The translations under genes were made by a program, and so were the position numbers. 64,000 bases of DNA from Anarhynchus alexandrinus (lineage: Eukaryota > Chordata > Aves > Charadriiformes > Charadriidae). Positions within the stretch are counted from its first letter, which is position 1. Each line of letters starts with the position of its first letter. Under the pieces are notes generated by a model that saw nothing but the letters and a program-made list of their open reading frames with translations, did not search any database and had not been told where the DNA came from. This document shows, piece by piece, positions 25,968 to 37,447 of the stretch. The DNA is taken from the NCBI GenBank assembly GCA_008711295.1, contig VUYV01000119.1:1765159-1829158 (forward strand). The letters run 5' to 3'.

Positions 25968-27992
25968 GATCATAGAATCATAGAATGGTTTGGGTTGGAA
26001 GGGATCTTAAAGATCATCTAGTTCCAACCCCCCTGCCATGGGCAGGGACACTTCCCACTAGACCAGGTTGCTCAAAGCCCCATCCAACCTGGCCTTGAAC
26101 ACTTCCAGGGATGGGGCATCCACACTGCTCTGGGCAACCTGTTCCAGTGCCTTACCACCCTGACAGTAAAGAATTTCTTCCTAATATTTAGTCTAAATCT
26201 ACCCTCTTTCAGTTTAAAACCCCTCATCCTATCACTAAATTCCCTGATAAAGACTTCCTCCACATCTTTCCTGTAGGGCCCCTTTAAGTATACTGGAAAG
26301 TTGCAATAAGATCTCCCCGGAGCCTTCTCTTCTCCAGGCTGAACAAGCCCAACTCTCTCAGCTTGTCTTCATAGGAGGGGTGCTCCAGCCCTTTGGATCA
26401 TCTTCGTGGCCCTCCTCTGGAGATGCTCCAACAGATCCATGTCCTTCTTATGTTGAGGGCTCCAGAGGTGGACGCAGTACTCCAAGTGTGGTCTCACCAG
26501 AGCAGAGTAGAGGGGCAGAATCACCTCCCTCGCCCTGCTGGCCACCCTCCTTTGATGCAGCCCAGGATGCAGTTGGCCTTCTGGGCTGCAAGTGCACACT
26601 GCTGGTTTATGCTGAGCTTCTCATCAACCAACACCCCCAAGTCTTTCTCCTCAGGGCTGCTCTCAATCCATTTTCTGCCCAGCCTGTATTTGTGCATGGG
26701 ATTGCCCCAACTGAGTTGCAGGACCTTGCATTTGGCCTTATTGAACTTCATGAGGTTTACACAGGCCCAGCTGTCAAGCCTTTCCAGGTCCCTCTGGATG
26801 GCATCCCTTCCCTCCAGCTTGTCAACTGCTCCACACAGCTTGGTGTCATCAGCAAACTTTCTGAGGGTGCGCTCCATCCCACTGCCCATGTCACTGACAA
26901 ATTTGTTAAACAGCACCAGTTGCAATATCAGTCATTGAGCAATGCCACTCGTCACTGGTCACCACATGGACATTGAGCCATTGACCGCAGCTCTTTGAGT
27001 GCAACTGTCCAGCCAGTTCCTTATCCACCAAATGGTCCATCCACCAAATCCATGTCTCTACAATTTAGAGACAGAACAGTGTCAAACACTTTGCATACGT
27101 CCAAATAGATGATGTCAGTGGCTCTTCCGTTATCCACCAATGCTGTAAGCCCAGTGTACAAGACCACTAAATTAATCAGAAATGATTTGCTCTTAGTGAA
27201 GCCATGTTGGCTGTCACTGATCACCTCCTTATTTTCCATTTGCCTTAGCATAGTTTCCAGAAGGATCTGCTCCATGAACTTGCCGGGCACAGAGGTGAGA
27301 CCGACTGGCCTGTAGCTCCCCGGGTCTTCCTTTTTTCTCTTTTAAAAAATGGGGCTATGTTTCCCCTTTTGCAGTCAGTGGGAACTTCACCAGACTGCCA
27401 TGACTTTTCAAATATGATGGGTAGTGGCTTAGCAACTTCATTCACCAGTTCTCTCAGGACCTGCGGATGTTTCTCATCAGTTCCCATGGACTTGTGTGCC
27501 TTCAGGTTCCTCAGCTGGTCTCGAACCTGGTCTCCTCCTACAGTGGGCAGTACCTCATTCTCCCAGACCTTTCCTTTGCCTTCTGTAACTTGGGCGGTGT
27601 GGTTAGAGCCCTTACCAGTGAAGACTGAGGCAAAAAAGTCATTGAGTACCTCAGCCTTCTCTGTATCTCGCATTGCCTTCTGGAGAGGACTCACACTGTA
27701 GTCTTTCTTGTATCACTGACGTACCTGTAGAAGCTTTTCTTGTTGCCCTTGATGTCCGTGGACAGATTTAATGCTATCAGGGCTTTAGCTTTCCTAACCT
27801 CATCCCTGGCTGCTTGGACAATTTCTCTGTATTCCTCCCAGGCTACCTGTCCTTTCTTCCACCCTTTGTAGGCTTCCTTTTTCCATTTGAGATTGTCCAG
27901 GAGCTCCTTGTTCATCCATGCAGGTCTTCTTGTTGGTGAGAATGAGGTCCAGCATAGCACCTCTCCTCATTGGCTGCTCTGTTACCTGGAAT
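25968..27992 (-). mobile_element. CR1 LINE, largest copy, ORF2 fragments
   Basis: This 2.0-kb minus-strand copy has a proper 3' terminus at 25,968 (two catagaat octamers, then ggtttgggttggaaggga). Reading minus from 27,992, a short endonuclease-end remnant (LDLILTNK) is fused by internal deletion to [20 protein letters not shown]. The linker and N-terminal RT follow ([20 protein letters not shown]), then the RT fingers/palm ([38 protein letters not shown]). The palm catalytic motif [13 protein letters not shown] lies within 26,521-26,925, and the C-terminal part ends with VVRHWNRLPRAV near 26,150. The reading frame is broken into at least five pieces by frameshifts and stops. The catalytic aspartate pair is preserved but the element is dead. 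Its RT end is closely similar to the copy at 32,018-32,735. Confidence 0.95.
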
Positions 27993-28567
27993 TAGATACC
28001 TAATTCCTTTCAAGCACATTGCAAGACTGGGGTCTGAGCAAAGTTTCAGGGATCTTCAGTGCCAGTTAACCACAAAGCAAACATCAGCTTCTGAGAAGCA
28101 TACAGAAACTTCACGTGTGACCTTATAGGTTTAATAAAAGTCAATGGTTACTGGAAAATTACATCCTAAGAAAAATTCCTTGGTCAGTCCAGCTAAACTT
28201 GCTCCTGGACATGAAGCAGCTTCAGGCACCCAGGCACAGAAGAATTTCATGTGCCTGCCAGCTGGGCAGGGACTTTTGGACTGACCTCCTGAGTTTGTGT
28301 GCCCAGACTCTGTCTAAACTCCACTTCAGGAATTTCATTCTGTTTTTGTCTACGTTACCATCATTGCAAGACAAAGAGACAAGAGGTGTCTTTTGGTTTC
28401 GGCCCTGCAAGTCACATAGCTAGATTGTGGCAGAGTGGAGAGAGCCACTTTTACTCATACCCGAGACATTGAAGCACCTAACCTTTGCGATTTGCTTCCT
28501 TGCTAACACTTAACAAGATCTATTTGGAGCAAAAGCAGGATAAACCTGCTGATTTGCCACAGCATGG
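27993..28567. other. Unassigned sequence
   Basis: No gene or known repeat is recognised between the CR1 and the inverted-repeat structure. Confidence 0.5.
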
Positions 28568-29112
28568 TGAGTGATCCCGTTTCTTCTTGAGAAAATGAGG
28601 AAAACATTCTCATGTAGAGGAGGAAATAGTCAAGTTTCATTCTCTGCATGAGAGTCTTTGATGACAATAAGGGACAGGATAAAAAGCAACTGGACAGGAT
28701 GCAACATTCCCTGAACTTGTTATGACTGAATTAGCTCCAGACCCTAAAAGATTAGCCAAGTTATTGTTTGCTGCCATACTGGACCATACAGATGCTGTTG
28801 AGAGGTCCTTGATCTTTTCAAGGTCTTCACTGGTGTGTTCTTCATTGTTCTGGGACAGTACATCCAATAGTTCCCTTTCATCAAGTGCTTTTCTTGAAAT
28901 GCTTGCTTCTTCTGCTTCTTGAAATAATTTTCCTTTGGTTCTGTGGATTTTCCTTCTGCAGAACTAACCTGATCCAAAAGTGACCTATCTGCAGTGTTGA
29001 TTGCCACAGGTTGAAAACAGATACAGTCATGCAGAGAATGAAACTTGACTGCTGTCTCCTCTCCATGAGAATGTCTTTTCTTCACTTTCTCAGGAAGAAA
29101 TGGGATCACTCA
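28568..29112. repeat. Long imperfect inverted repeat with 375-nt spacer
   Basis: The left arm (28,568-28,651, 84 nt) is the reverse complement of the right arm (29,027-29,112, 86 nt). By eye there are nine mismatches and one 2-nt gap, roughly 87% identity. The inner 24 bases of the arms are perfect. Most mismatches are transitions. An RNA crossing it could fold into a long stem with a 375-nt loop. I see no convincing target-site duplication outside the arms, so a transposon with terminal inverted repeats is possible but not shown. The spacer carries the coding-like sequence described separately. Confidence 0.85.
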
Positions 29113-29124
29113 ACAAATATGCAT
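28700..29124 (-). pseudogene. Coding-like, frameshifted sequence, family unknown
   Basis: On the minus strand one frame reads PFLPEKVKKRHSHGEETAVK and continues through INTADRSLLDQ and EGKSTEPKE. A different frame then takes over with ISRKALDERELLDVLSQNNE and EDLEKIKDLSTASVWSSMAA. The two halves look like one acidic, serine-rich protein segment split by a frameshift near 28,925. At the upstream edge there is a good splice-acceptor-like tcctccttttcag (AG at 29,125-29,126). An internal cag|gttagt resembles a donor at 28,969/28,968. An in-frame TGA five codons after the acceptor argues against an intact exon. I do not recognise the protein. It may be a decayed exon or retrocopy, or chance. The right arm of the inverted repeat overlaps its first half, so the left arm is a second, inverted, diverged copy of the same sequence. 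Confidence 0.35.
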
Positions 29125-30689
29125 CTGAAAAGGAGGAAAATAAATGGGAGGAAGTATGTACGTGTTATTTTTTCTCCCAAGATCCAACATTAAAAGACAA
29201 ATTGTTCCATTTTTAAGTTATATAAGCATATTTCTGTACAACTATATTCATAATGAAAGTGGGATCTTGCTTAGTTAAGCAGAAACATACACATGTACAC
29301 ATCCACAGAGCATACCCTTGGTGGTTATTTTGCTTTTAAGAAATAATCTCCTTAAATCTCCTCCTTCCCCCAAATCTGGCCTTTCTTTTTTCCCCTTGTG
29401 TAAAGCATTTTATTCCTGCCAGAAATAAATCTGATGGTCTCCAAATTTATATGAGTCAGAGCTTGGAAAATACACCAGTAGGTTTGCTGTGTCTCTTGGA
29501 CAATGTCCATATGTTACAAAGTGTTTAATAGGGTAGTGTAGCTTGTTTCATTTCACTTTTATTCCAGTTAAAAAAGCACAACAATCATCTTATGCTTAGA
29601 TAGAAGTTCAGTTTTCCATCAGCCCAGGGTTAAACAGTTTTCTCACAACAAATTCTTAAAGTAGTTCCTATATTTTATTGGTAAATTATGGTGGCTTTCC
29701 TTACGCAAATATGCCATGAAGATTTCAAGTCTTTTGTGTAGCACAGAAAATAAACATGCTCAAATATAAAATCAACTGTTTCTCTTATTTGATTTACTCC
29801 TTTTTATTACAATAAAATGGTGTTGATTTGTGAGCTTAGTAAATTAAATGGACATTACATAACAATGTCTCCGTCTACTCAATTTGACACATATATTGTT
29901 GCTCTGGCTTTTTTACTATCTCTTAAAACATGCCTTTTGATGAAATCATCAGGACTTCACCAAGAGAAAGATGAACAGTAGATCATTTACTTTAGACCTT
30001 TGCCTTTTTCAGTAAAAAGTTTCATGGCCAGAAGCAATACACAAAGCTTATAAACCCTACAGGAAACCCTGGTTTGTGCTTTGATGGACCTATTGCATCA
30101 CTTACAGTGTTGACTTTCATTTCTAATTAAGCTCCCCTATCACTCTGCCACTTTTGATTTATGTTGTAGTTCAGAGACTGCATTTAAAAAGAGACTTCTT
30201 TCCCATTTTTTCCAATTGAAAGTAAGACATCCCTGTCCCTCCAAAGTTAATAATAATATTCACATTGACTTTGAGCTCTTATTGGCTCAAACACCAAAAC
30301 ACATAGAACATCATGGCCAAGTGATTATTTCCATGTGGGTCATTATGTTTAAAATGGAAATGAGTCTACAGAAGTAGAAACTACCATATCAAGGGGAAGG
30401 CAACGCTTACTTTGTCACTTCCATCATAGAATACTCACAAAACTGGTCCAGGAGATTGTGGAATTGTGAAGAGCCACAGATGGATAGTCAGTTTAAAAAG
30501 GGACAAAATGAAGGAGCTGAACAAATATAGTTCTGTTTCTCTGATATGCAAGATTTTAAAGTAATTAAAATCAAGTGAGTTACTACAGTGAGCTAAATGA
30601 CACTAATCTTTCCCAAATAAAGGTGTGCCTGATTACAGTGCTGATTTTCTTTGATAGTTTTATTTTTACTAATATAGAAATAAAGTAGA
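29113..30689. other. AT-rich unassigned DNA
   Basis: No gene, RNA gene or transposon is recognised here. Confidence 0.5.
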
Positions 30690-31270
30690 AAATCAGTCTG
30701 GAAAAGGACTGGGAAAGATCATCAAATCTAATACTTCTTATAACTGTCAGAGAGAGGAAAAAATCCCTTCATATATCTATTTAGTTTTACCTTGAAACGA
30801 GTTAGATTTCTTGTCCCTTGTGGTAGAAAGATGTTGCTGTACCTCTTCATTAGTAAACTTTCTACGCAGTTCTTCAATGAAACATGTAAGGGTATTTAAA
30901 TGAAACTTGCAGGTGACTATTCGCCTCCCAAAGTATGTGGCCAATTCATACCCATGTCTTCATGTGTTAACGCTGCCCATTGGTTCCGACACCGCCTGGC
31001 CATCTTGGTGTTTACTCCCCAGTGAGTTTGCAGGTGGTAGCTATGTCATTTCTTAAGCCTCATTTATCTAGGCAAAGCAAGCCAAGCTCATTTACTCTCC
31101 TTACATAAAATAGGAAAGGAACAAGGTATCAGTGATCATCCCAAAGTCTTTCTCTTCTGTTCTGCTTTGAATTAATCCTGCCTGGACAGAGTCTGCTGAT
31201 GTCACAGCTGGGATCTCACTAGCATCAAGGATCACGTTATGGATATTTTCCTTTCTCTGCTGGGAATACT
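30690..31270 (-). mobile_element. Ancient CR1 LINE relic
   Basis: Minus-strand CR1 wording is recognisable in the right order. A degenerate 3' end (ggactgggaaagatcatcaa) comes first, then ttagatttcttgtccc, where copies normally read 'ttgtccta'. Further along are cctgcctggacagagtctgc and agctgggatctcactagcat, which match the conserved 'ggacacagtactccagctgaggcctcacc' segment of ORF2. All frames are broken. The high divergence implies insertion long before the young copies in this window. Confidence 0.55.
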
Positions 31271-31309
31271 TTATATGCTACGTGATCACCTTTCTCATGA
31301 CTACACTAT

Positions 31310-31445
31310 ATATGAAAAGAGCATCAGAAAAAGTTTTCTTAGTGTTGGAGCAGTGGTGCTCTGGAACAGTTTTTCAATCAGATCTTGGGGAAAATACAAA
31401 CCAAAACCTGAATGGCCTGAAGGCAGAGCTTGATCTATGGTTAAA
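31310..31445 (+). mobile_element. Ancient CR1 LINE 3' fragment, opposite strand
   Basis: Plus-strand words agttttcttagtgttggagc, agtggtgctctggaacag and aaggcagagcttgatctatg match, in order, the end of ORF2 in old CR1 elements, where intact copies encode 'RFF.VRAVVLWNSLP...FKAELD'. Only about 135 bases are recognisable, and no 3' tail remains. Confidence 0.45.
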
Positions 31446-32017
31446 AGAAGCCAGGATGTATTCTTCCTCTATTAGAGGCACAGAATCTCATTCAGATCTC
31501 ACTCAGACCCAAAAAATATCACAAGGAAAAAAAAAATCACCAAAGTGAATCACGTTATTCTGATATTAAAAGGGAGATGAGACCACAATGCAAATTAAAG
31601 AACTCTCTCGAGTCTGTGGAAGAGGCAGTTACTTTTTTCAAACAGCAAACATCAGAAAAAAATTTTCATTGCCAAACATAAGACTCACGAAAAACATGGC
31701 TTCTAAATTTAGAGAGAAACTGGAACTGTTGTGGCTCAGGTTCTGCTTAACTTCGGCAAAATAAAATGTTGGACTGTTGCATTTTATATTTTACTCCTGT
31801 AGTCTTCCTGGAAGAATGAGAAATGCTTTCACGACTTTGCAATCAAGACTGTTTTCATAGCCCAAGTTTGTAGTTAGCTAGAAACACATGTTGTGAAAGT
31901 TATGTTCTCACAAGAATATTTTGCAAAATAACAGTGATATTCACCAAATCTAAAACTGAAAATAAAAAGCTATTGTTAAGTACCAGAAAATTATGTTTCA
32001 TAGCATAGGAAGCAAAA
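31446..32017. other. Unassigned sequence
   Basis: No gene or repeat family is recognised. Confidence 0.5.
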
Positions 32018-32735
32018 ATTCATAGGAGAGATGCTCCAGCCTTTCGGATCATCTTCGTGACCCTCCTCTGGAGACGCTCCAACAGATACATGTCCTTATG
32101 TTGAGGGCTCCAGGGCTGGATGCAATATTCCAGGTGGGGTCTCATGAGAGCGGACTAGGGGGGCAGAATCACTTCCCTTGACCTGCTGGCCACACTTCTT
32201 TTGATGCAGCCCAGGATATGTTTGGCCTTCTGGGCTGTGAGCTCACATCGCTGGCTCATGTTGAGCTTATCAGTCAGCACCCCCAGGTCCTTCTCCTCAG
32301 GGCTGCTCTTGATCAATTCTCCCCTGAGCCTGTATCTGTGCATAGGATTGCCCCAACCCAGTTGCAGGACCTTGCACTTGGCCTTGTTGAACTTCATGAG
32401 GTTTGCACGGGCCCACCTCTCAAACCTGTCCAGGTTGCTCTGGGTGGCATCCCTTCCCTCCAGCTTGTCAACTGCTCCACACAGCTTTGTGGTGCCAGCA
32501 AACTTGCTGCGGGGGCACTCCATCCCACTGTCCATATCACCGACAAAGATGTTAAACAGCGTTAAACAGCGCCAGTCCCAATATCAATCACTGGGGAACA
32601 CCACTTGTCACTGCTCGCCACTTGGACATTGAGCCCTTGACTGCAACTCTTTTAGTGTGACTGTCCAGCCAGTTCTTTAACCACTGAGTGGTCCATCTGT
32701 CAAATCCATGTCTCTCCAATTTAGAGAACAGGATG
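32018..32735 (-). mobile_element. CR1 LINE, ORF2 middle part, 3' end missing
   Basis: Minus-strand translation gives the CR1 RT region: [35 protein letters not shown], then the palm and C-terminal parts [30 protein letters not shown] and [20 protein letters not shown]. The catalytic FADD box reads FAGTT here, so both aspartates are gone. The copy stops at about 32,018 in the segment encoding 'MIRKAGAS', so the rest of ORF2 and the 3' tail are absent. Loss of the 3' end is atypical for CR1, which is normally truncated at the 5' end, and implies a later deletion or recombination. It is closely similar to the corresponding part of the copy at 25,968-27,992. Confidence 0.93.
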
Positions 32736-35700
32736 TCTCTTTCCCGAGAAGTCTCATTCATGACCAAACAGATTCTAAATTTATCTTTCTTACCAGGGAT
32801 TAATCTAAAGAGATTAAACACCATTTTATTCAGAATTTGTGAGAGAAGACTTGTTCTTTAAGGGAGAGCACAGCACTGACTGTTGAAGTCAGTTTACTTA
32901 GTGACTTTCTAAAGCCTCTTGGTTTCATTCCAGTGCCCTGTACAAGCTTTGGACTAGGTCATTCATGCATGTAGCTAGCCACTAAATGAAAGTTTCTGCA
33001 TCCCTGCCAGGTGTAACAGGGCAGATTCAACCAAACATGAAGAAATAGATTTCTTTATAGGAAGGAAAAAAGGTTCCTTACAAAAAAACCTGTAAACGAT
33101 ATTTGCACAATTACCATAAGCATGTGAGTAACATGTCTGGTTTAAATTTAGGTTAAAAATACAGAGAAGAAAAATCATTACGTGCAGGACCAGCAAAAAT
33201 CACTGTTCTTAGTGCTTTGCTTTGAAATGGGGACATTTCCATACATGTACATTGTCTTTTTGCATAATTTAAAATTATCTGCAATTTCTTCCTATGTAAA
33301 TTTAAAATACATCTTTCCAAAATGATGTTCAGGTCCTGTGTCTTTTAGGGAGGGAAGAAAATAAACAAAAGTTTTTTCATAATGGAGCATCTGTAATCAC
33401 ACCATTGGCATCCACAATTTTCACTTGTCAGTGAAGAGTCAGTCTGGAATTTCCAACACTAAGGATCAAGTGTGCAATACTCAAACCAAAGGATAGACGA
33501 CTATGCAAGAAAAAGGAGATGGTAAAACTTGTCAACAAATCAGAAATATTTCAGGCTCATAGCATGGTTTTTTCCTTCCTCTTCTTCCCCCTACCTGGAA
33601 GCCAATTAATATAGCTAAAATTGTAATGGACAAATGTTGATGAAACCCTCTTTGAGAAAAACATCTCAAGTGCAGCATAACATGGGAAAGTCCTTTGATA
33701 CAAAAAGGGCATTTTACATTAGGGCAATTAATCAGCATGTGAGAGATACAATAACAGAGTCAATTGTTATTTTATAATCTATGTAAGCTTTGGTGGAGCG
33801 TTCAGACCCATGACAGAACAGGCAGTAGTCTGTATACTGAGTCTCAGATGTGGAGGACAGTGTTCGATATCCTTTTTGAGATCCTTGTGGCAGTTACCAG
33901 GTACAGACCAGAAGTGCACCCAAGATATAACCTCCAAACTATATGAGGAGCAGATACTGTTATCTGTTATAATGATGGAAACATGGAAGAATGATGCTGA
34001 GATCAGTGGGGTGGAATCTAGACCTGGCATAGCTACATTTGCTTGACTCTGTCTAGACCCACACGTAAATGACCGACAAAAGAAACTGGCTACTACTGAA
34101 GGAACTGGGATGGCCTCCCAGCTTAGATAAACAGGTGACACTTTGGTGAACCAGACCTGAGGCAATAACCAAGATCTAGATTTGATGATGTATTTTGCAT
34201 TCCATCTCCAAAGCTGCTGAGAAAAAAAAAAAAAAAAGTGACTTGAAAGATGAAATGATCCCCAGTGTAACATCCAGTTGTTCTTTTGAAGTTTTTTTAT
34301 GGACCTCACATGCCAAGATGTAGAAGATATTTTCCAACATTCACATCTGATCAAGTCAGAGTTGCAAATCTACTGAACTATTTCTTTTTGCTTGATTTAC
34401 TTTCAGTTGGATGTGCCAAATAGAATCTATCTATATAATGGAAAGCTTGGTGTCTCAAAAAATTGAAATTCAAAGGCATGTGAGGAAGAAAATTCAAAGG
34501 CATCTGAGGAAGGAATGCTTTGCACACGATTGCCATTTAAAAAAAATACTTAGTGATTATTTGGTCTTCAGTGAAATCACGATCACCTGTCTATGCTTGG
34601 AATTTGTAACCATCCTTAGGCACAATGACAAACAGAGGAACAACTTTATTAGAGCAAAATTGTGTAGTCAGTAAAGTAATGGATAGCAGCAAATATTTTT
34701 GCTTTCTTGTAAGAAATTATATTCATTACATTAATTCATACCACACCCTTGAGCTGCATCAGTTGTATAAATAAAATAGTGTCATAGTGAGAATAATAAT
34801 TATGATTAATAAAGTATTGTTTATACCCCAAACAAAAAGTTAACAGCTGGCACTCCAGAATATTGTGTTCATAAAAACAGGCAGTAGGGCTCATAGTTTC
34901 ATCCACTTCTTCCCTCACAGCCTACTTGCTTCACTTATTTCTTTCTTATCCTTCCTTGGGTTTTAATGCTCACACAAGGAATTGGTTGACAGATGTAGAC
35001 TGTGGAGAAGCCAACAACGTGTGTTGTTTGTTGCGTTCCCATGCCTGATTCCTTGGTGTTTTGTCTGTGGCTGATCAAAAGTGACGGTAAACATGGTATG
35101 ATAATTTTACAACATGCGGAAGATATTTTGTTAGGAAAAGGCCAACAGCATCAACCATGTTTTCTTTGATGTCTCCAGAGCTGTCACTTTGCCAAACTCA
35201 AGCCAGAATCAAAAACATTCAACAGGTGCTCACCACATTGAAGGACTGCAGGTCAGTTATTTACTCTATCCCCCTTCTGTAAATAAAAATGTTTAAAGTT
35301 GCCAGACTTCGTTATTCTGGATAGTGCGTGAATAATAAAATTCAGCATTAAGGTCTCACTACTCAGCACCACTTTTGATGATCAGAATAACATAAAACAA
35401 GCTAGTGAATTTGGCTTACGCACTCTGGTGAAATGTGTTTATTTCTGATATTCTGTGTAGAGCTGTTGGTACAGTTTAGCTCCTTTGCATTAAGAGTTTC
35501 TGCCTTACGAGAAAAGGGGAGCAGCTCACATCTCATCCCCTTTCCTCCTTGCAGGCAGCATCAGAGATGTTGAGTTGGCAAATAATGATGATAAGTGCGG
35601 TGTGATTCCCAGACAGATTATTTCCAGTCTTCAGATTTTGGATCATTCTGTTGATATTGTTTAATTTAAGGAAAAAAAAAACCAAACAACAGATTATTAA

Positions 35701-35764
35701 GACTATTCTATACTTAATTTTCTGAAGACCAGTTTTTAAGGCTTTAAGCAATAGATTCAGAGAC
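32736..35764. other. Unassigned DNA
   Basis: No gene is recognised. A run of about 16 A lies near 34,219-34,236. A minus-strand frame of 191 codons (33,779-34,354) is the longest non-CR1 frame in the window. It has no family resemblance and overlaps other open frames, so I do not call it a gene. Confidence 0.5.
34467..34514. repeat. 24-nt tandem duplication
   Basis: Two head-to-tail copies of a 24-base unit beginning aattcaaaggcat (34,467-34,490 and 34,491-34,514) differ at two positions. The unit length is a multiple of three, but there is no sign that the region is coding. Confidence 0.88.
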
Positions 35765-37200
35765 TTCTAGGAAGCAAGATTTGGAAGGGGCTTGCATGGT
35801 TGTCTCATCTATTCCCCATTGTGCTGCCCCTCTCCAGGCGGTCGGATCAGCCCTTCTGTTATTCCTGACAGACGTCTGGAAATGCCACAGTGTCACTTGG
35901 ATAATCTTCTCTACTGCTTAAGTGCTGTAATTGTGATATGACTTCTACTAATGTTTGTTTTAAATTCCTTTGCTTTAATCTAAGGTCATTATTTCTGATC
36001 TTTTGTATTTGTAGATATTTTTTATTTATTTAAAGACGCATTTCTTTCTCCCCTCTGGCTTATTTTTTTTTTCTCAATTTATCATCACTGCTTTTTCAGA
36101 TCTTTTCTCAGAGGCCATATTTTCCAGCTTGTTGATGATTTGTGTAGGTTCTTGTAACAATTTCTGTGCCCCAAGCCAGAAAAGGTACACCATTTGAGAC
36201 CTTAACACCACTGACTAATGTGGAAGAATTACTTCATATGTTTTATACACTGCATTTGCCCCTTCACAATCCCAGGAGGAGTTTGTCTATAATTGCGCAA
36301 CTGATCATTCCTATATATTGTAGGACTTTGCTTTTGGTTTTCTTGGGCTGAATATTAGTTTTTTCACAACAGGTATTTCACCTGTCAAGGTCATTTTGAA
36401 TTCTGTCTTCCAGTGTGCACGAATTAAGAACAGATCTATTTGCTTCCCTTACTTGCTTATATGAATGTAGGGTAGGACAGTTGTCACCTGTTGTATATTA
36501 CCTACCCACAAAGTTTGTTATATTTTTGTAAGAATAAATTAAAATGGTTTAATAGAATTTCTTGAAAAATTGATCTTTTTGGCTATGTAATACCTTGTTT
36601 TCTTCTGTCTGTTTACTAAGAATTTTTGCTCTTTTTTTCTGAAATCCAGTGTTAAACCAGCTGGCCTATTAATCCTCTATTCCTCCATTTCTTACTTTTT
36701 AAAGAAAAGCATTGTCATCCTCTGTGATTTTAAACATAAATACTAGCAAGTTCAGGTTTACATGAGCCATTTTTCTAAGTCTGCTTTGATAAATTTTGTC
36801 GGGCCCAGCCAACACCTAACTTTCTCAAATATGCCTTAACATTTCCTCTTGCTGGTTTAGTTATATCTTTGTCAGTGCTGCTAAATGTCTTTGCTGCCTA
36901 ACAGATCACTACTGAATGCCTTAGTGAAGACTGAAGGGTGAAGGCATAAGACCCTTGAACAATCTCAGTATCACCTGACTTTCCTATTGAGTTGCAAACT
37001 GACTCATTTATTTTATTTCCAGTTATTTTAATGTATAGGGTGCTTCTTCTTATTTTTAGTCCTTTGTGTTCATATCCCATTTCTCACTTTGCCTTTCTGA
37101 TCATGTCCAAGTTATTATTTTACACCTGTGTTTTGTGGCACCATCTTTCTAGCACTTTCTCCATTTCTCTTTTCCTTTTTACGTTGAAATAGGTTATCTG
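35765..37200 (-). mobile_element. Ancient CR1 LINE relic, about 1.4 kb
   Basis: This is a long but highly diverged minus-strand CR1. From its 3' end it shows aatttggaaggggctt-type wording near 35,780 and tcctgacagacgtctgg. It continues with cacttggataatcttctcta and ctttaatctaaggtcattat (the end of ORF2). Further upstream are tgagaccttaacaccactga, acctgtcaaggtcattttga, gttaaaccagctggcctatt and tgaagactgaagggtgaagg, each matching successive conserved blocks of old CR1 ORF2. Order and orientation are consistent across the whole interval, so it is one element rather than scattered pieces. No frame is intact. Confidence 0.6.
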
Positions 37201-37447
37201 CATGAGGTTGAATTTCTCCACACCAAACAAAGGTTACACAGATGTTTCAAATACATCTTACTCAGCAATACAGAGCACTTTCAGATTATAAATTATACAC
37301 ATCTTTGATCAGCCAAAATTACTGTCAAGAACTTGTTAGAGATTACTAGTGTGTTGTATACGAAGGCATGTACTTGAAAAGTTGGGAGATAGATTTGGCA
37401 TACCAAGGTACTAATTTAACAGGAAAGAGTTTTTCTTTGTATTGGGT

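Noticed and set aside
26380..26976. Plus-strand frames of 198 and 181 codons
   Set aside because: They are antisense shadows of the CR1 reverse-transcriptase sequence on the minus strand.
33779..34354. 191-codon minus-strand open frame, the longest outside CR1
   Set aside because: A frame this long is expected about once by chance in 64 kb read in six frames. It has no family landmarks, no clear splice sites, and a poly-T-derived phenylalanine run.
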